Of a stretch of 43,949 nt of DNA, positions 7,820 to 16,148 are shown piece after piece. The notes under the pieces were generated by a model that ran no database searches, was not told the DNA's origin, and saw only the letters and a list, made by a program, of their open reading frames with translations. Source of the DNA: Bacteroidales bacterium UBA5072 (GTDB taxonomy: Bacteria; Bacteroidota; Bacteroidia; Bacteroidales; UBA10428); contig DIAS01000104.1 in assembly GCA_002415855.1 (NCBI GenBank), positions 10,893 to 54,841 on the forward strand. Direction: 5' to 3'. A program made the translations under genes and the position numbers. Within the stretch, counting starts at the first letter, position 1; every line of letters starts with the position of its first letter.

Positions 7820-8680
7820 TTAAATTCTATTAAACGCCCTTTCATTTAACAACCCTGTCAGAATCTTCGCCATTCTTTTATAATACCTTCGTTCGTGGAA
7901 CGCCCCCACCCACCGGATTCCATCAACTGCATTGGTCAGGAAAACCTCTTCGGCGTCATCCAGGGCAGCCGGGGTTAACCGACTCTGATCATTTACCCTG
8001 TAGCCTGCCGCACCGGCAAGCTCCGTCACCACCCGGCGCATGACCCCCGGAATGCATCCCTGCCGGATATCCGGGGTGAAAACCGAATCACCGCTAACCA
8101 GGAATATATTTGAATCCGGGGTCTCAACTATGCGGCCGGCCTCATTCAACATCACCACCTCATCCTGGCTGTTTTTCCGGCCTTCGATAGCAGCAAGCAG
8201 ATAAAGCAAAGCATGTGCATCATGTACATGCGACAGGGGACCCGTATGCTTGGTAAAACCAGGGCAGATGTCCGCAATGAGCCCTTTTTCATTTAATGCA
8301 TAATGGTCATGAGCCAGTGGCTGGCTTTCCAGCAGAAAGGATATCCTGCCCTGCTCCGGTACAAAATCTTCTACGGTGTCGCGAAAAACGGTAAGCCTGA
8401 TCCTGGCTCCTCCAAATTGCCTGTTCTTGTTGAGAAGCTGTGTGATCAGCTGTGTGAAGAAATCAGCGGAAAAAAAAGCAGGTACCTCCATGGAAAGTAA
8501 CCGCATGTTTTCAAACAATCGCTCCAAATGATAGCCAAGAAACTGCGGAGCAGTTGCACAGGCATGTATGTTCTCATGCAAGGCATCTCCATACCTGAAA
8601 GCCCTGTTCGCCGGGAAAAAACTCGGCTCACTGTCCTTCTTGAACACACCTTTCAGGCATATGTAATTGTGTTCCGGCAT
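7820..8680 (-). CDS. Class IV aminotransferase-fold protein, catalytic Lys apparently replaced
   Basis: A 286-residue member of the branched-chain aminotransferase/aminodeoxychorismate lyase fold family. Family signs are FRYGDALHENI (residues 28-38), RIRLTVFR, the glutamate segment GRIVETPDSNIFLV (Glu186) and the phosphate-binding GCIPGVMRRVV (208-218). In this family the PLP lysine lies in a K-x-x-N-x-L segment just before a hydrophobic helix. Here that segment reads SHVHDAHALLYLLA, so the lysine position is His153 (codon 8222-8224) and the asparagine is His156. The nearest lysine, Lys144, is nine residues earlier. It may be a pseudoenzyme, use PLP differently, or act without it. It is the last gene of a holA-rhomboid-aminotransferase unit, 16 bases after the rhomboid gene. 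Confidence 0.8.
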   Translation of the reverse strand: MPEHNYICLKGVFKKDSEPSFFPANRAFRYGDALHENIHACATAPQFLGYHLERLFENMRLLSMEVPAFFSADFFTQLITQLLNKNRQFGGARIRLTVFRDTVEDFVPEQGRISFLLESQPLAHDHYALNEKGLIADICPGFTKHTGPLSHVHDAHALLYLLAAIEGRKNSQDEVVMLNEAGRIVETPDSNIFLVSGDSVFTPDIRQGCIPGVMRRVVTELAGAAGYRVNDQSRLTPAALDDAEEVFLTNAVDGIRWVGAFHERRYYKRMAKILTGLLNERAFNRI

Positions 8681-8696
8681 AAAGACCTAACAGGTT

Positions 8697-9329
8697 TCAG
8701 AAAGAAAAGCTCAACAACTGGCTGATAAAATAGTGTATCAGTTTGTAATTCAGTATCAGGGGAAAGATGAACCCGAACAACGCCCCCGTCAGATGAGCAT
8801 CGTGGTTGATATTATCCGTCTCACGCTTGCTCATAAAATGTGAATACATCAGGTAAAGGACCCCCATGATGATCCCCGGAATGGGTATGATCCCGTATAT
8901 ATAAAGCAGTTCCCAGGGTTGGAAGAATATGAAAAAGAAAATTATGGCCGAGATAGCCCCGGAGGCTCCCACAGCGTTGTACCATGGATCGTTCTTATGC
9001 TTGACCAGGCTTGTAAGTGAGGCCGTTACAATGGCTGCAAAATAAAAAAGCAAGTAAATAATCCTGTATAAGTGCTGCAATTCAGGTGCCAGCGCCATCT
9101 TTAAGAATCGCTCAACCTGCGGGCCGAAGAAATATAAGACCAGCATATTGATGATCAGGTGGGTCCAGCTGGCATGCAGGAATCCATGCGTCAGCAACCG
9201 GTACCATTGCCGACGATGGTATACCTGGTAAGGATTGAATTGCAGTTTATAGAACCAGTCACTGTTGTTGAAAGCCGATATCGAGATCAGTGCTGTAAAG
9301 CCAATCAGCATGTAAGTTGTAATGTTCAT
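8697..9329 (-). CDS. Rhomboid family intramembrane serine protease
   Basis: A 210-residue, six-helix membrane protein. Catalytic features are complete: the serine is Ser123 in GASGAISAI, the histidine is His179 in DAHLTGALFG, and the helix-2 motif HxxxN is His57 and Asn61 in THLIINMLVLYF. The L1-loop region WYRLLTHGFLHASW is also typical. Rhomboids cut membrane-anchored substrates within or near the bilayer; no substrate can be named here. The gene starts 9 bases after the holA stop and ends 16 bases before the aminotransferase-like gene, so the three are likely co-transcribed. Confidence 0.92.
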   Translation of the reverse strand: MNITTYMLIGFTALISISAFNNSDWFYKLQFNPYQVYHRRQWYRLLTHGFLHASWTHLIINMLVLYFFGPQVERFLKMALAPELQHLYRIIYLLFYFAAIVTASLTSLVKHKNDPWYNAVGASGAISAIIFFFIFFQPWELLYIYGIIPIPGIIMGVLYLMYSHFMSKRETDNINHDAHLTGALFGFIFPLILNYKLIHYFISQLLSFSF

Positions 9330-9338
9330 GGTATCTAA

Positions 9339-10334
9339 CTAATGTAAAATTCTATAAATCAACTCTCTTAGCAGATCTCCTTCCGATGCTGCAGAGGATC
9401 CCTTGGCCTTCAGATCGTACTCGCGCAGCCACGATATGATCTGCTGCGTCTTGGCCATGGGAAAGGTTCTGGCAGCCTGCTGGTATTCGGCAACAAAATA
9501 AGGGTTGATGCCCAGCTCCCTGGCTACATTTTCCCTGCTCTTATCGGTCAATCCGTGAAACAGTAATATTTTGCCAAAATAAAAGAACAGCGAAGAAACC
9601 GTAAGGATAAACGGATTGTTCCTGGGGTTGCTGCTGAAGTAACGGATGATCCTGTTGGCTTTGACAATATCACGGGTTACCAGCGCACGATTGAGCTCAA
9701 AATTATTGAAATCCTTACTGATGCCTATATTCTTCTCGATCATGCCCGCGGTAATCTGACGCGTACCTGCAGGTAACACCAGGATGAGCTTCTCCAGTTC
9801 GTGGACTATCTTCCCCAGGTCGTTGCCCAGGAAATCCGTAAGCAGTGAGGCTGCTTTGGGTTCGATCTGGTAATTATCCGAAGCCAGATGCGAACTTATC
9901 CAGGAGGGAACTTTGTCTTCACGCACCTTGTCGGATTCGAACAAAACGCTTTTCTCCGCCAGCATCTTTGCCAGCTTTGTCCGCTTATCGATTTTTTTAT
10001 ACTTGTACGCAAAAGCAAGAATGGTAGTGCTCAGGGGAGCCGCCAGGTAATGCTCCAGACCTTCCAGACTCTTGAGATTCTGGGCTTCTCTTACAATGAT
10101 CAGCTGGTGTGAGGCCATCATGGGAAATCTTCTGGCAGATGTTATGATATTGCTGATGTCGGTATCCCGGCCATACAGGATCAGTTGATTAAAAGCCCTT
10201 TCCGCTTCGGCAAGCACGTGCTCGGACAGGTAACCGGTAATGCTGTCAATAAAATACGGCTCTTCACCCGTCAGAAAGTATACCGGTTTAAATTTCCTGG
10301 CTTTCAGATCAGCAATTATGTTTTCAAAAGTCAT
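9339..10334 (-). CDS. holA: DNA polymerase III subunit delta
   Basis: A 331-residue clamp-loader subunit that opens the beta sliding clamp during replication. Features are the N-terminal KPVYFLTGEEPYFIDSITGYL, which sits where the degenerate ATPase fold begins, the block FPMMASHQLIIVREAQNL, and the helical C-terminal parts LGNDLGKIVHELEKLILVL and the collar region. As usual for delta, there is no working Walker A motif. Length fits the family (about 330-345 aa). It heads a unit with the rhomboid gene downstream and is separated by 56 bases from the divergent HsdR_N-type gene. Confidence 0.92.
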   Translation of the reverse strand: MTFENIIADLKARKFKPVYFLTGEEPYFIDSITGYLSEHVLAEAERAFNQLILYGRDTDISNIITSARRFPMMASHQLIIVREAQNLKSLEGLEHYLAAPLSTTILAFAYKYKKIDKRTKLAKMLAEKSVLFESDKVREDKVPSWISSHLASDNYQIEPKAASLLTDFLGNDLGKIVHELEKLILVLPAGTRQITAGMIEKNIGISKDFNNFELNRALVTRDIVKANRIIRYFSSNPRNNPFILTVSSLFFYFGKILLFHGLTDKSRENVARELGINPYFVAEYQQAARTFPMAKTQQIISWLREYDLKAKGSSAASEGDLLRELIYRILH

Positions 10335-10390
10335 CAGAATAAAAGGATTGATTGCCCAATTACTTATATTTACGTATGCAAACCCTGATT

Positions 10391-10852
10391 ATGGAACCGC
10401 TAAATTTACCAACATATTTGTTCAGGATAAAGGAAGACAAGGGGAAAAAATACATTTTTGATGAAATCAGGCGCAGATACGTTCAACTGACACCCGAAGA
10501 ATGGGTACGTCAGCATGTGGTCAATTACCTCGTTACCGTGAAGAATTTTCCCCTGGGTCTCATCTCGGTAGAAAAGGGATTCAACAGCAACCGGCGCAGG
10601 CAGCGGTTCGATTTGCTGGTATACAGCCGCAAGGGTGAGCCCCTCATGATCGTGGAATGCAAGGCCCCCGGGGTTGAGATCAACCAGCATGTTTTTGACC
10701 AGGCCGGTAGGTACAACAACAAGTACATGGCTATCTACATGTTGATTACCAACGGGATAAAGCATTACTGCTGCGAGATCAGCAGGGTGAATAAACAATA
10801 CAGGTTTTTACCCGATGTGCCTGATTTCAGCTCTGTGAACGCAGGTGGCTAG
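10391..10852 (+). CDS. HsdR N-terminal-type (PD-(D/E)xK fold) protein
   Basis: A 153-residue single-domain protein matching the N-terminal nuclease fold of type I restriction HsdR subunits. The core is RRRQRFDLLVYSRKGEPLMI followed by VECKAP, giving Asp74, Glu89 and Lys91 of the D-(E)xK site. Earlier blocks are YIFDEIRRRYVQLTPEEWVRQ and LISVEKGF. I chose the ATG at 10391 because homologues as I remember them begin MxPLNLP; in-frame ATGs at 10376 and 10352 are alternatives. No methylase, specificity or helicase gene is near, so it is not a restriction system by context. Such lone proteins are common beside holA in Bacteroidota and have no assigned function. Its stop codon overlaps that of the convergent wzc-like gene by four bases (CTAG). 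Confidence 0.8.
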   Translation: MEPLNLPTYLFRIKEDKGKKYIFDEIRRRYVQLTPEEWVRQHVVNYLVTVKNFPLGLISVEKGFNSNRRRQRFDLLVYSRKGEPLMIVECKAPGVEINQHVFDQAGRYNNKYMAIYMLITNGIKHYCCEISRVNKQYRFLPDVPDFSSVNAGG

Positions 10853-13266
10853 TTGCCGCCGAAGATGCGCCTGATTGACCATCCGACGCTTTGCTTTTCA
10901 GGTTCCTGCCCGTATCCGTAACCATAACCATAGCCATAACCATAACCATAGCCGTTCTGCCCAATTTTCTCATCGTTGATGATAATGCTCAACGGTTTGA
11001 TGCCCCGCTTTTCCAGATCATTCATAACCGATGTAAACAGGCTCCTTGGCGTAAAATTCTGTCGTACAACAATTAATCTGATGCTGGCATACCTTAACAG
11101 GAGCAAGGCATCGGAAACAAGCGCTATTGGAGGTGAATCGATCAATATGATATCATAACGGCTTTTCAGTTCGTCAAATAGCACTGCAGTTCTTTCCGAG
11201 GAAATCAGCTCGGAAGGATTGGGCGGTATCGGACCCGATGGTATCACATCGAGGTTGGGGATACCCGAGGGGAAAATTATGTCCTGTAATTGCGATAGAT
11301 GGCTCAGGTACCTGCTGAGACCATCCTCTGCCTCAATGCCAAGGTATTGCCTGATCCTTGCCTTTCTTAAATCAAAGTCAATCACCACTACTTTCTTCTG
11401 GTTCTGGGCGAACACCGTTCCCAGGTTCACCGAAGTGAAGCTTTTACCTTCTCCCTTGATGATGGAAGTGATCAGAACAACATTCTTCCCTTCCCCGTTC
11501 GGGAAGAACTGAAAATTCGTCCTCAGCGAACGGAATGACTCTGCGATCAGCGAAGAGGGAAACTCGTCCACCACCAGGCTGGTCTTATGGGTATTGTGGA
11601 TAACATGTCCGATAACCGGAACATCGGTTATGGACTGTATTTCTTTTTTATCGACAATCTTATTCCGGAAGAAATCAAGCAGGTATACCATGGCTGCAGG
11701 CAGGAACAGGCCCAGCAAAAGTGCCACGATATAATTCATGCGGGGATTGGGGCTTACCCTAACGAAATCATCCTGTGAGGCCTGGTCGAGGATTTCGTTT
11801 GAGGGGATATTGGAAGCTTTGGAAATCTGCACCTCGGAACGCTTGGTCAACAGGTAGGTATAAATAGCATCATTCAACTTGAATTTGCGCTCAATGATCA
11901 GCAGTTCACGCTGGCTTTCAGGAAGCTTATTGATCTCCGACTCGATACCGGAGATGCGTGCATCAATTTCCTGAAGCGAAATATTCGAGGCATTGATGAT
12001 GTTATCGATGTTCTCCAGCAGCTTTGCCTTGATATCAGCGATCTTCGATTCGAGAGAACTCAGGTATGGATTATCCTTGACGGTATTGTAGGATACTTCG
12101 GTACGTTCGGTATACAGGCTTGTAAGCTCAATAATGAGGTTATTCAGCAACGGATCGCTGATATCCATGGAGGAGGGAGCAATAAGATCATCCACCCGGT
12201 TGTTTTTCAACAGGTAATCCCGGAGGTAATTGTAGTATTTCGACTTTACGATCAGCTCCGCTTTCTGGTCCTGCAGGCTCTCCATTTGCTCATAGGTTTG
12301 CTGTGCCTGGAAGTCAATATTTGTGACCCCCCTGGCTGTCCTGAAACGCTGCAGCCGGTCTTCGGAGTACCTAAGCGAATCGGTGATACCCTTCAGCTGA
12401 TTATCGATGAATTCAATGGTGGACAGGGCAATTTTGTCCTCCCGTTCAATTCCTTTGGAAAGGAAAACCTCCGTAAGCTTATTCAGATAATCCACTCCCT
12501 GCCGGATATTGCTGCACCGGATGGAAATCTGTAAAATGGAAGAATTCTTGGTTGCCTCTACCTCGCTGACCCTGAAGCGGTTGATCAGCTGACTGAGACT
12601 GTTGAACTGAAAGGAATAGTCCCTGTTACCTCCGATCCTGCTTAGATTCTCGAAATTGGGAATTATCCTGAAGCGGCTGAACCGGTTGCCGGTAAGTTCT
12701 CCAAATGTAACCGTGTCGGTCAATTCATAGCTCGCTATGGAACCCGTAATTGCATCGCCCGGATAATTGTATACGGCTACCTCTTTTTCCGAGGCCTGAA
12801 TGACCATGAAGGTATCATTCAGGAATGTCAGGTTGAACTTTACCCCCAGGGGCTGATCATACAGGCTGTCAATCATAACGATAAAGGGCGCGTCATGATA
12901 GATCTCGGTGGATTTAAACCGGTCTTCGAGAAAGTAGGACACTGAGAAATCAAGGTCGAGCAATGCCCTTCCTGTCAGGTTTTTCGATTGCAGCAGGCCA
13001 ATCTCATTCTGAAGCGTATAGGGATTCCCATACAGGGAGGTCCCTATGAAGTTCTGCGGATCAAGAGGATTCTCCTCGTCCCGGATCAGCAGGTAGGTTG
13101 TGACTTTGAATACCGGAGTGGTAAAGCGGTTGATCAAAGTGGCTATGAGGAAAGCAATGACCAGGAATCCCGCGAAGTAATACCACTTGTTAAAGCACTT
13201 GATCAGAAATGCCTTGATGTCTATGGAATCCTCCTCTACAATATCAACATTTCGTTCATCTGTCAT
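10849..13266 (-). CDS. Wzc-like polysaccharide co-polymerase with tyrosine autokinase domain
   Basis: An 805-residue inner-membrane protein controlling chain length and export of surface polysaccharide. The N-terminal Wzz domain starts after a membrane helix (WYYFAGFLVIAFLIATLI). Then come a long periplasmic coiled-coil, a second helix (YIVALLLGLFLPAAMVYLL) and a bacterial tyrosine kinase. The kinase has Walker A GEGKS (Lys608), Walker A' VVVIDFDLRK (Asp630, Asp632) and Walker B ILIDSPP (Asp710). The C-terminal autophosphorylation cluster is (Gly-Tyr)7-Gly at residues 772-786, followed by a short basic end. It is the last gene of a SPOR protein-Wza-Wzc unit (34-base gap to the Wza gene). No sugar-synthesis genes lie next to it, so the polymer it serves is unknown. 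Confidence 0.93.
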   Translation of the reverse strand: MTDERNVDIVEEDSIDIKAFLIKCFNKWYYFAGFLVIAFLIATLINRFTTPVFKVTTYLLIRDEENPLDPQNFIGTSLYGNPYTLQNEIGLLQSKNLTGRALLDLDFSVSYFLEDRFKSTEIYHDAPFIVMIDSLYDQPLGVKFNLTFLNDTFMVIQASEKEVAVYNYPGDAITGSIASYELTDTVTFGELTGNRFSRFRIIPNFENLSRIGGNRDYSFQFNSLSQLINRFRVSEVEATKNSSILQISIRCSNIRQGVDYLNKLTEVFLSKGIEREDKIALSTIEFIDNQLKGITDSLRYSEDRLQRFRTARGVTNIDFQAQQTYEQMESLQDQKAELIVKSKYYNYLRDYLLKNNRVDDLIAPSSMDISDPLLNNLIIELTSLYTERTEVSYNTVKDNPYLSSLESKIADIKAKLLENIDNIINASNISLQEIDARISGIESEINKLPESQRELLIIERKFKLNDAIYTYLLTKRSEVQISKASNIPSNEILDQASQDDFVRVSPNPRMNYIVALLLGLFLPAAMVYLLDFFRNKIVDKKEIQSITDVPVIGHVIHNTHKTSLVVDEFPSSLIAESFRSLRTNFQFFPNGEGKNVVLITSIIKGEGKSFTSVNLGTVFAQNQKKVVVIDFDLRKARIRQYLGIEAEDGLSRYLSHLSQLQDIIFPSGIPNLDVIPSGPIPPNPSELISSERTAVLFDELKSRYDIILIDSPPIALVSDALLLLRYASIRLIVVRQNFTPRSLFTSVMNDLEKRGIKPLSIIINDEKIGQNGYGYGYGYGYGYGYGQEPEKQSVGWSIRRIFGGN
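10909..10953 (-). repeat. Six-base tandem repeat coding for Gly-Tyr tail
   Basis: Alternating GGN and TAY codons give 15 codons of Gly-Tyr repeats, with near-identical hexamers GGTTAT/GGCTAT. Slippage at such a repeat could change the number of tyrosines without shifting the frame, since the unit is two codons long. Confidence 0.85.
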
Positions 13267-13300
13267 TCTCAGATTCTCCTGATGGTAGTTCTACTGATTA

Positions 13301-14092
13301 TCAATCCGTTGAATTCAGGTACACATTCCATCCGACCAGTATGGTAGAAATCAGCACCAGGAATGTTTCATACGGGAACCGGACATAGGACCATGATTTT
13401 GCGTTCAAGGGCTCTATATAAATGATATCGTTCGGCTGCAGATAAAAATAGGGAGATTCCAGGATTTTGTTGTCAGAAAGATCCAGTTGAACGAGGTTTG
13501 AGCCTGTCTGGGATTGCCGTACCAGTTTCACTTTTTTGGGATTGCCGAAATCCTTGAAACCGCCTGCCATTGAAACTGCCTGGAAAAGATTGATCTGATC
13601 CCGATAAATGGTAAAGCTTCCGGGCTGGTTTACCTCACCGATGACAGAGACCTCAAAATTGACCAGTTTTACCACGGCGGTAGACTCTTTAAAGTATTCA
13701 TTCAGCGTTTTCTGGACCTGGTCCCTGACTTCGGCAACTGTGAGCCCCTTCACATACATCTTATCCACAAATGAAAAATTGATGTACCCGAATTCATCAA
13801 CCGTATAGCTTTTAAGATACAGGTACGTGGGATTCATCAGGTCGGGAAAATCGGTCTGAAAGAACTTGCTTGTTTTCGGATCAACACTGTATACTTCTAT
13901 ATACAGATAGTCTCCTGCCTGCAACCGGTAGGTTGTATTTTTAGGGTTGGTAAAATCCGCTGTCATTTCTTTCGCAGTCCTTTCCTGCAAAAGCTTTACC
14001 TTATTCTGTGATATACATGAGGTTAACACCAGAGCCGGGATGAGCACAAGCTTAATCCCCAAATTTATCAACTGTTTTTTTCGAATTTTCAT
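13301..14092 (-). CDS. Polysaccharide export lipoprotein, Wza-like
   Basis: A 263-residue outer-membrane polysaccharide export protein. It has a lipoprotein signal with lipobox LTSC (Cys26). The export (Poly_export) domain begins TYRLQAGDYLYIEVYSVDP, and the repeat domain (SLBB) contains VSVIGEVNQPGSFTIYRDQINLFQAVSMAGGFKDF. The C-terminal NDIIYIEPLNAKSW is typical, and the last residues form a hydrophobic segment (YETFLVLISTILVGWNVYL) that could be the membrane-crossing helix known from Wza. It lies between the triple-SPOR gene (27 bases) and the wzc-like gene (34 bases), a normal partner arrangement. Confidence 0.92.
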   Translation of the reverse strand: MKIRKKQLINLGIKLVLIPALVLTSCISQNKVKLLQERTAKEMTADFTNPKNTTYRLQAGDYLYIEVYSVDPKTSKFFQTDFPDLMNPTYLYLKSYTVDEFGYINFSFVDKMYVKGLTVAEVRDQVQKTLNEYFKESTAVVKLVNFEVSVIGEVNQPGSFTIYRDQINLFQAVSMAGGFKDFGNPKKVKLVRQSQTGSNLVQLDLSDNKILESPYFYLQPNDIIYIEPLNAKSWSYVRFPYETFLVLISTILVGWNVYLNSTD

Positions 14093-14119
14093 AGCCGATT
14101 TATTTAAATGATTAACGTC

Positions 14120-15964
14120 TTATTTTGTTTCCTGTAATGCCTCGAAATAGGTAATCTTGGCTGCACGACGGTAAGGTACAATAAAAGCCTTATCGATCCG
14201 GCTGGCCTGTTTGAATTGTTCCGCCATTTCCGAAGAGTTTCCTGCTTTCAAATGATATTTGAACCAGCCGTCTTCAAGAATTATTGAAATGGCTTCTGTT
14301 CCGCTGTAAAGGTTGCCGAGTTCATCAGACTTCATGGGAATCCTCGATGCGGCCAGCTGTAAATGATATTCCGTTTCCTCCAGGATACCTTTCCGGCCCC
14401 TGGACTGAACGGTACGCTCCAGTTCCCTGCTTTTTTCGAGAGCACCGGCCATATTGACCTTCACACCATCTTCGTAGGCAACAACAAAGGCTCCTTCGGA
14501 TCCTACGCTCTGTTTGAGGCGCAGGGCATCGGAATACAACCTTACTCCCATCAACTGGTATTTGTACCAGCCTTCTTCAGCGATCATTTCCACCGGGTAT
14601 GTGCCTCTGTAAATTTTCTTAAACTGATCCATGCTGAGCGGGACCCTGCTCGCTGCAACCTGGATCCGGAATATCAATCCGGCCGGCAATCTTTGTGTCC
14701 CCTCCGGTAACAGGGGAGCCGGAGGTTTGATTTCCGTGGCTTCAACGGCAGGTGCGAATGTGGTCCCTTTTCGGTAGGCAACAATATATGCATTGCTGAT
14801 TCCGCTTGATTTCCTGAATTTACTTGCCTCATCGTAGGTGTCAAAATCACCGACCGAATATTTATACCAGCCATTCTCGTTGATCATTTCAACCTGTTTG
14901 TTCCCGTAATACATCCGGCTCAATGCCCGCTGGGAAAGTTCCGAACGGTTTGCGGCAACCTGTACACGGTAAATCACATTCTCATCCGCCGGTACCAGCT
15001 GATCCTTGTTTTCGTCGGTGATAATCCCGATTTCAGCTGATTGTCCGGCATCGGGGGCCTGCCGGGCCTGTAATCCCTCCTTCAAAGAATCCGGTGTTGT
15101 GGCCAACAGAGGTTCTGTGGCCAATGCTTCGTGTCCGTAAATATAATCATACCACAAGCGAAGCACCGTATCGGTCTCAAATGCGGATAATCCGGCAATT
15201 TGCCCTGTCGAAAGCGTTGTATCAATATACTGCCCCTCTGCCTGATACCGGTTATACCGGTCGATCTCCGCCTGGTTTAATTCGAGCCTTGACGGAAGAG
15301 TTGCTTCCGGTACATTGCCAATCGTTTCGGCAGGCGCTTCCTGAACGGCAGGGATTTCCCGCTCATCAAGAGGGACCTGTTCAGCTGTGCCCGTTATGTG
15401 ATGATAGGCACCCAATGCAGTTACCTGTTTCTGGATAGCCTGTGCCTCGAGATCATCCGCTTCGTTGAGTTTTTCAATTTTGGTAAGTTCATCATCCATT
15501 TTCTTGGCCTCAATTCTGTAACTTATCGCCTGGAAATAATTATCACTGGCCTGTTCTTCGAGCAGTTTAGCATTTAAAAAATCTGCTTCCTGACCGGGAT
15601 GAGCCTTCCAGAACTTGTCGATATACTTGCGGTAAACTGTGAACTTGATTTCATTACACTTTTCATAGAGTCCGGAAGCCTGTACCTGTTTCTTGCGTGC
15701 CTGACTTTCCAATTGTGCGGATTTCTTGGTTGCCGAATTTTCGTTAAGCGCCGGATCGGCCAGAATGGACAGGGCTTCCATGTTCAGCCTGCTGGCTTCT
15801 TCGATAAGCTTGTCTGCCTCCGCTTTGTAATCATTGGCTTTACCCAGCTTACTGAGGTCTGCGGCGTCAATAAGCGGACCAATGTCGCTTTCACTTTGAG
15901 CTTGGAGGTTGTAGGTGAACAGGAGAGAAATGCAAGCAAACAGAAAGCCGATAAGCCTGTTCAT
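14120..15964 (-). CDS. Secreted protein with three SPOR-like repeats
   Basis: A 614-residue periplasmic protein. I set the start at the ATG at 15964 because it opens a clean signal peptide (MNRLIGFLFACISLLFTYNLQAQ); an upstream in-frame ATG at 16045 adds 27 unlikely residues. After the signal come about 170 residues of charged helix, probably coiled-coil (repeated ADKLIEEASRL, KLLEEQASDNY, EAKKMDDEL). A variable linker follows, then three SPOR-like units at about 331-399, 431-499 and 533-599. Each reads Y-x-x-Q-x-A-A-x-R near its start, GWYKY or GWFKY in the middle and A-(Y/F)-I/V-V-x-Y at its end. SPOR domains bind peptidoglycan stripped of stem peptides. It precedes the wza- and wzc-like genes closely and may tie the export machine to the cell wall; this is inference. 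Confidence 0.85.
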   Translation of the reverse strand: MNRLIGFLFACISLLFTYNLQAQSESDIGPLIDAADLSKLGKANDYKAEADKLIEEASRLNMEALSILADPALNENSATKKSAQLESQARKKQVQASGLYEKCNEIKFTVYRKYIDKFWKAHPGQEADFLNAKLLEEQASDNYFQAISYRIEAKKMDDELTKIEKLNEADDLEAQAIQKQVTALGAYHHITGTAEQVPLDEREIPAVQEAPAETIGNVPEATLPSRLELNQAEIDRYNRYQAEGQYIDTTLSTGQIAGLSAFETDTVLRLWYDYIYGHEALATEPLLATTPDSLKEGLQARQAPDAGQSAEIGIITDENKDQLVPADENVIYRVQVAANRSELSQRALSRMYYGNKQVEMINENGWYKYSVGDFDTYDEASKFRKSSGISNAYIVAYRKGTTFAPAVEATEIKPPAPLLPEGTQRLPAGLIFRIQVAASRVPLSMDQFKKIYRGTYPVEMIAEEGWYKYQLMGVRLYSDALRLKQSVGSEGAFVVAYEDGVKVNMAGALEKSRELERTVQSRGRKGILEETEYHLQLAASRIPMKSDELGNLYSGTEAISIILEDGWFKYHLKAGNSSEMAEQFKQASRIDKAFIVPYRRAAKITYFEALQETK

Positions 15965-16048
15965 ATGCGTGCCGTATTTAAGGGTTATTTCCGGATCATG
16001 ACATACCGATAAGGCGAAGATATGAAAAAAAAAACATGATGTCATATT

Positions 16049-16070
16049 GCTTTTATTAACAAATAAAAGC
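16049..16070 (-). terminator. Inverted repeat downstream of the GNAT gene
   Basis: GCTTTTAT and ATAAAAGC form an 8-bp stem around a 6-base loop. On the minus strand a run of ten T follows about 14 bases later. It lies 78 bases after the GNAT stop and could end the long PD40/GNAT transcript before the SPOR gene begins. The distance of the T-run makes this uncertain. Confidence 0.4.
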
Positions 16071-16148
16071 CAACCCTCTCTGAATGAACTGATCTGAAAT
16101 GTTATTATCTTGGTGCGAACCGGATTAGACTAACTCCCGGGCATTGGA

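Noticed and set aside
10391..10852. Type I restriction-modification system
   Set aside because: Only the small HsdR_N-like domain is present; no helicase, methylase or specificity gene lies near.
10909..10953. CRISPR or intergenic satellite
   Set aside because: The repeat is in frame and encodes the tyrosine tail of the kinase.
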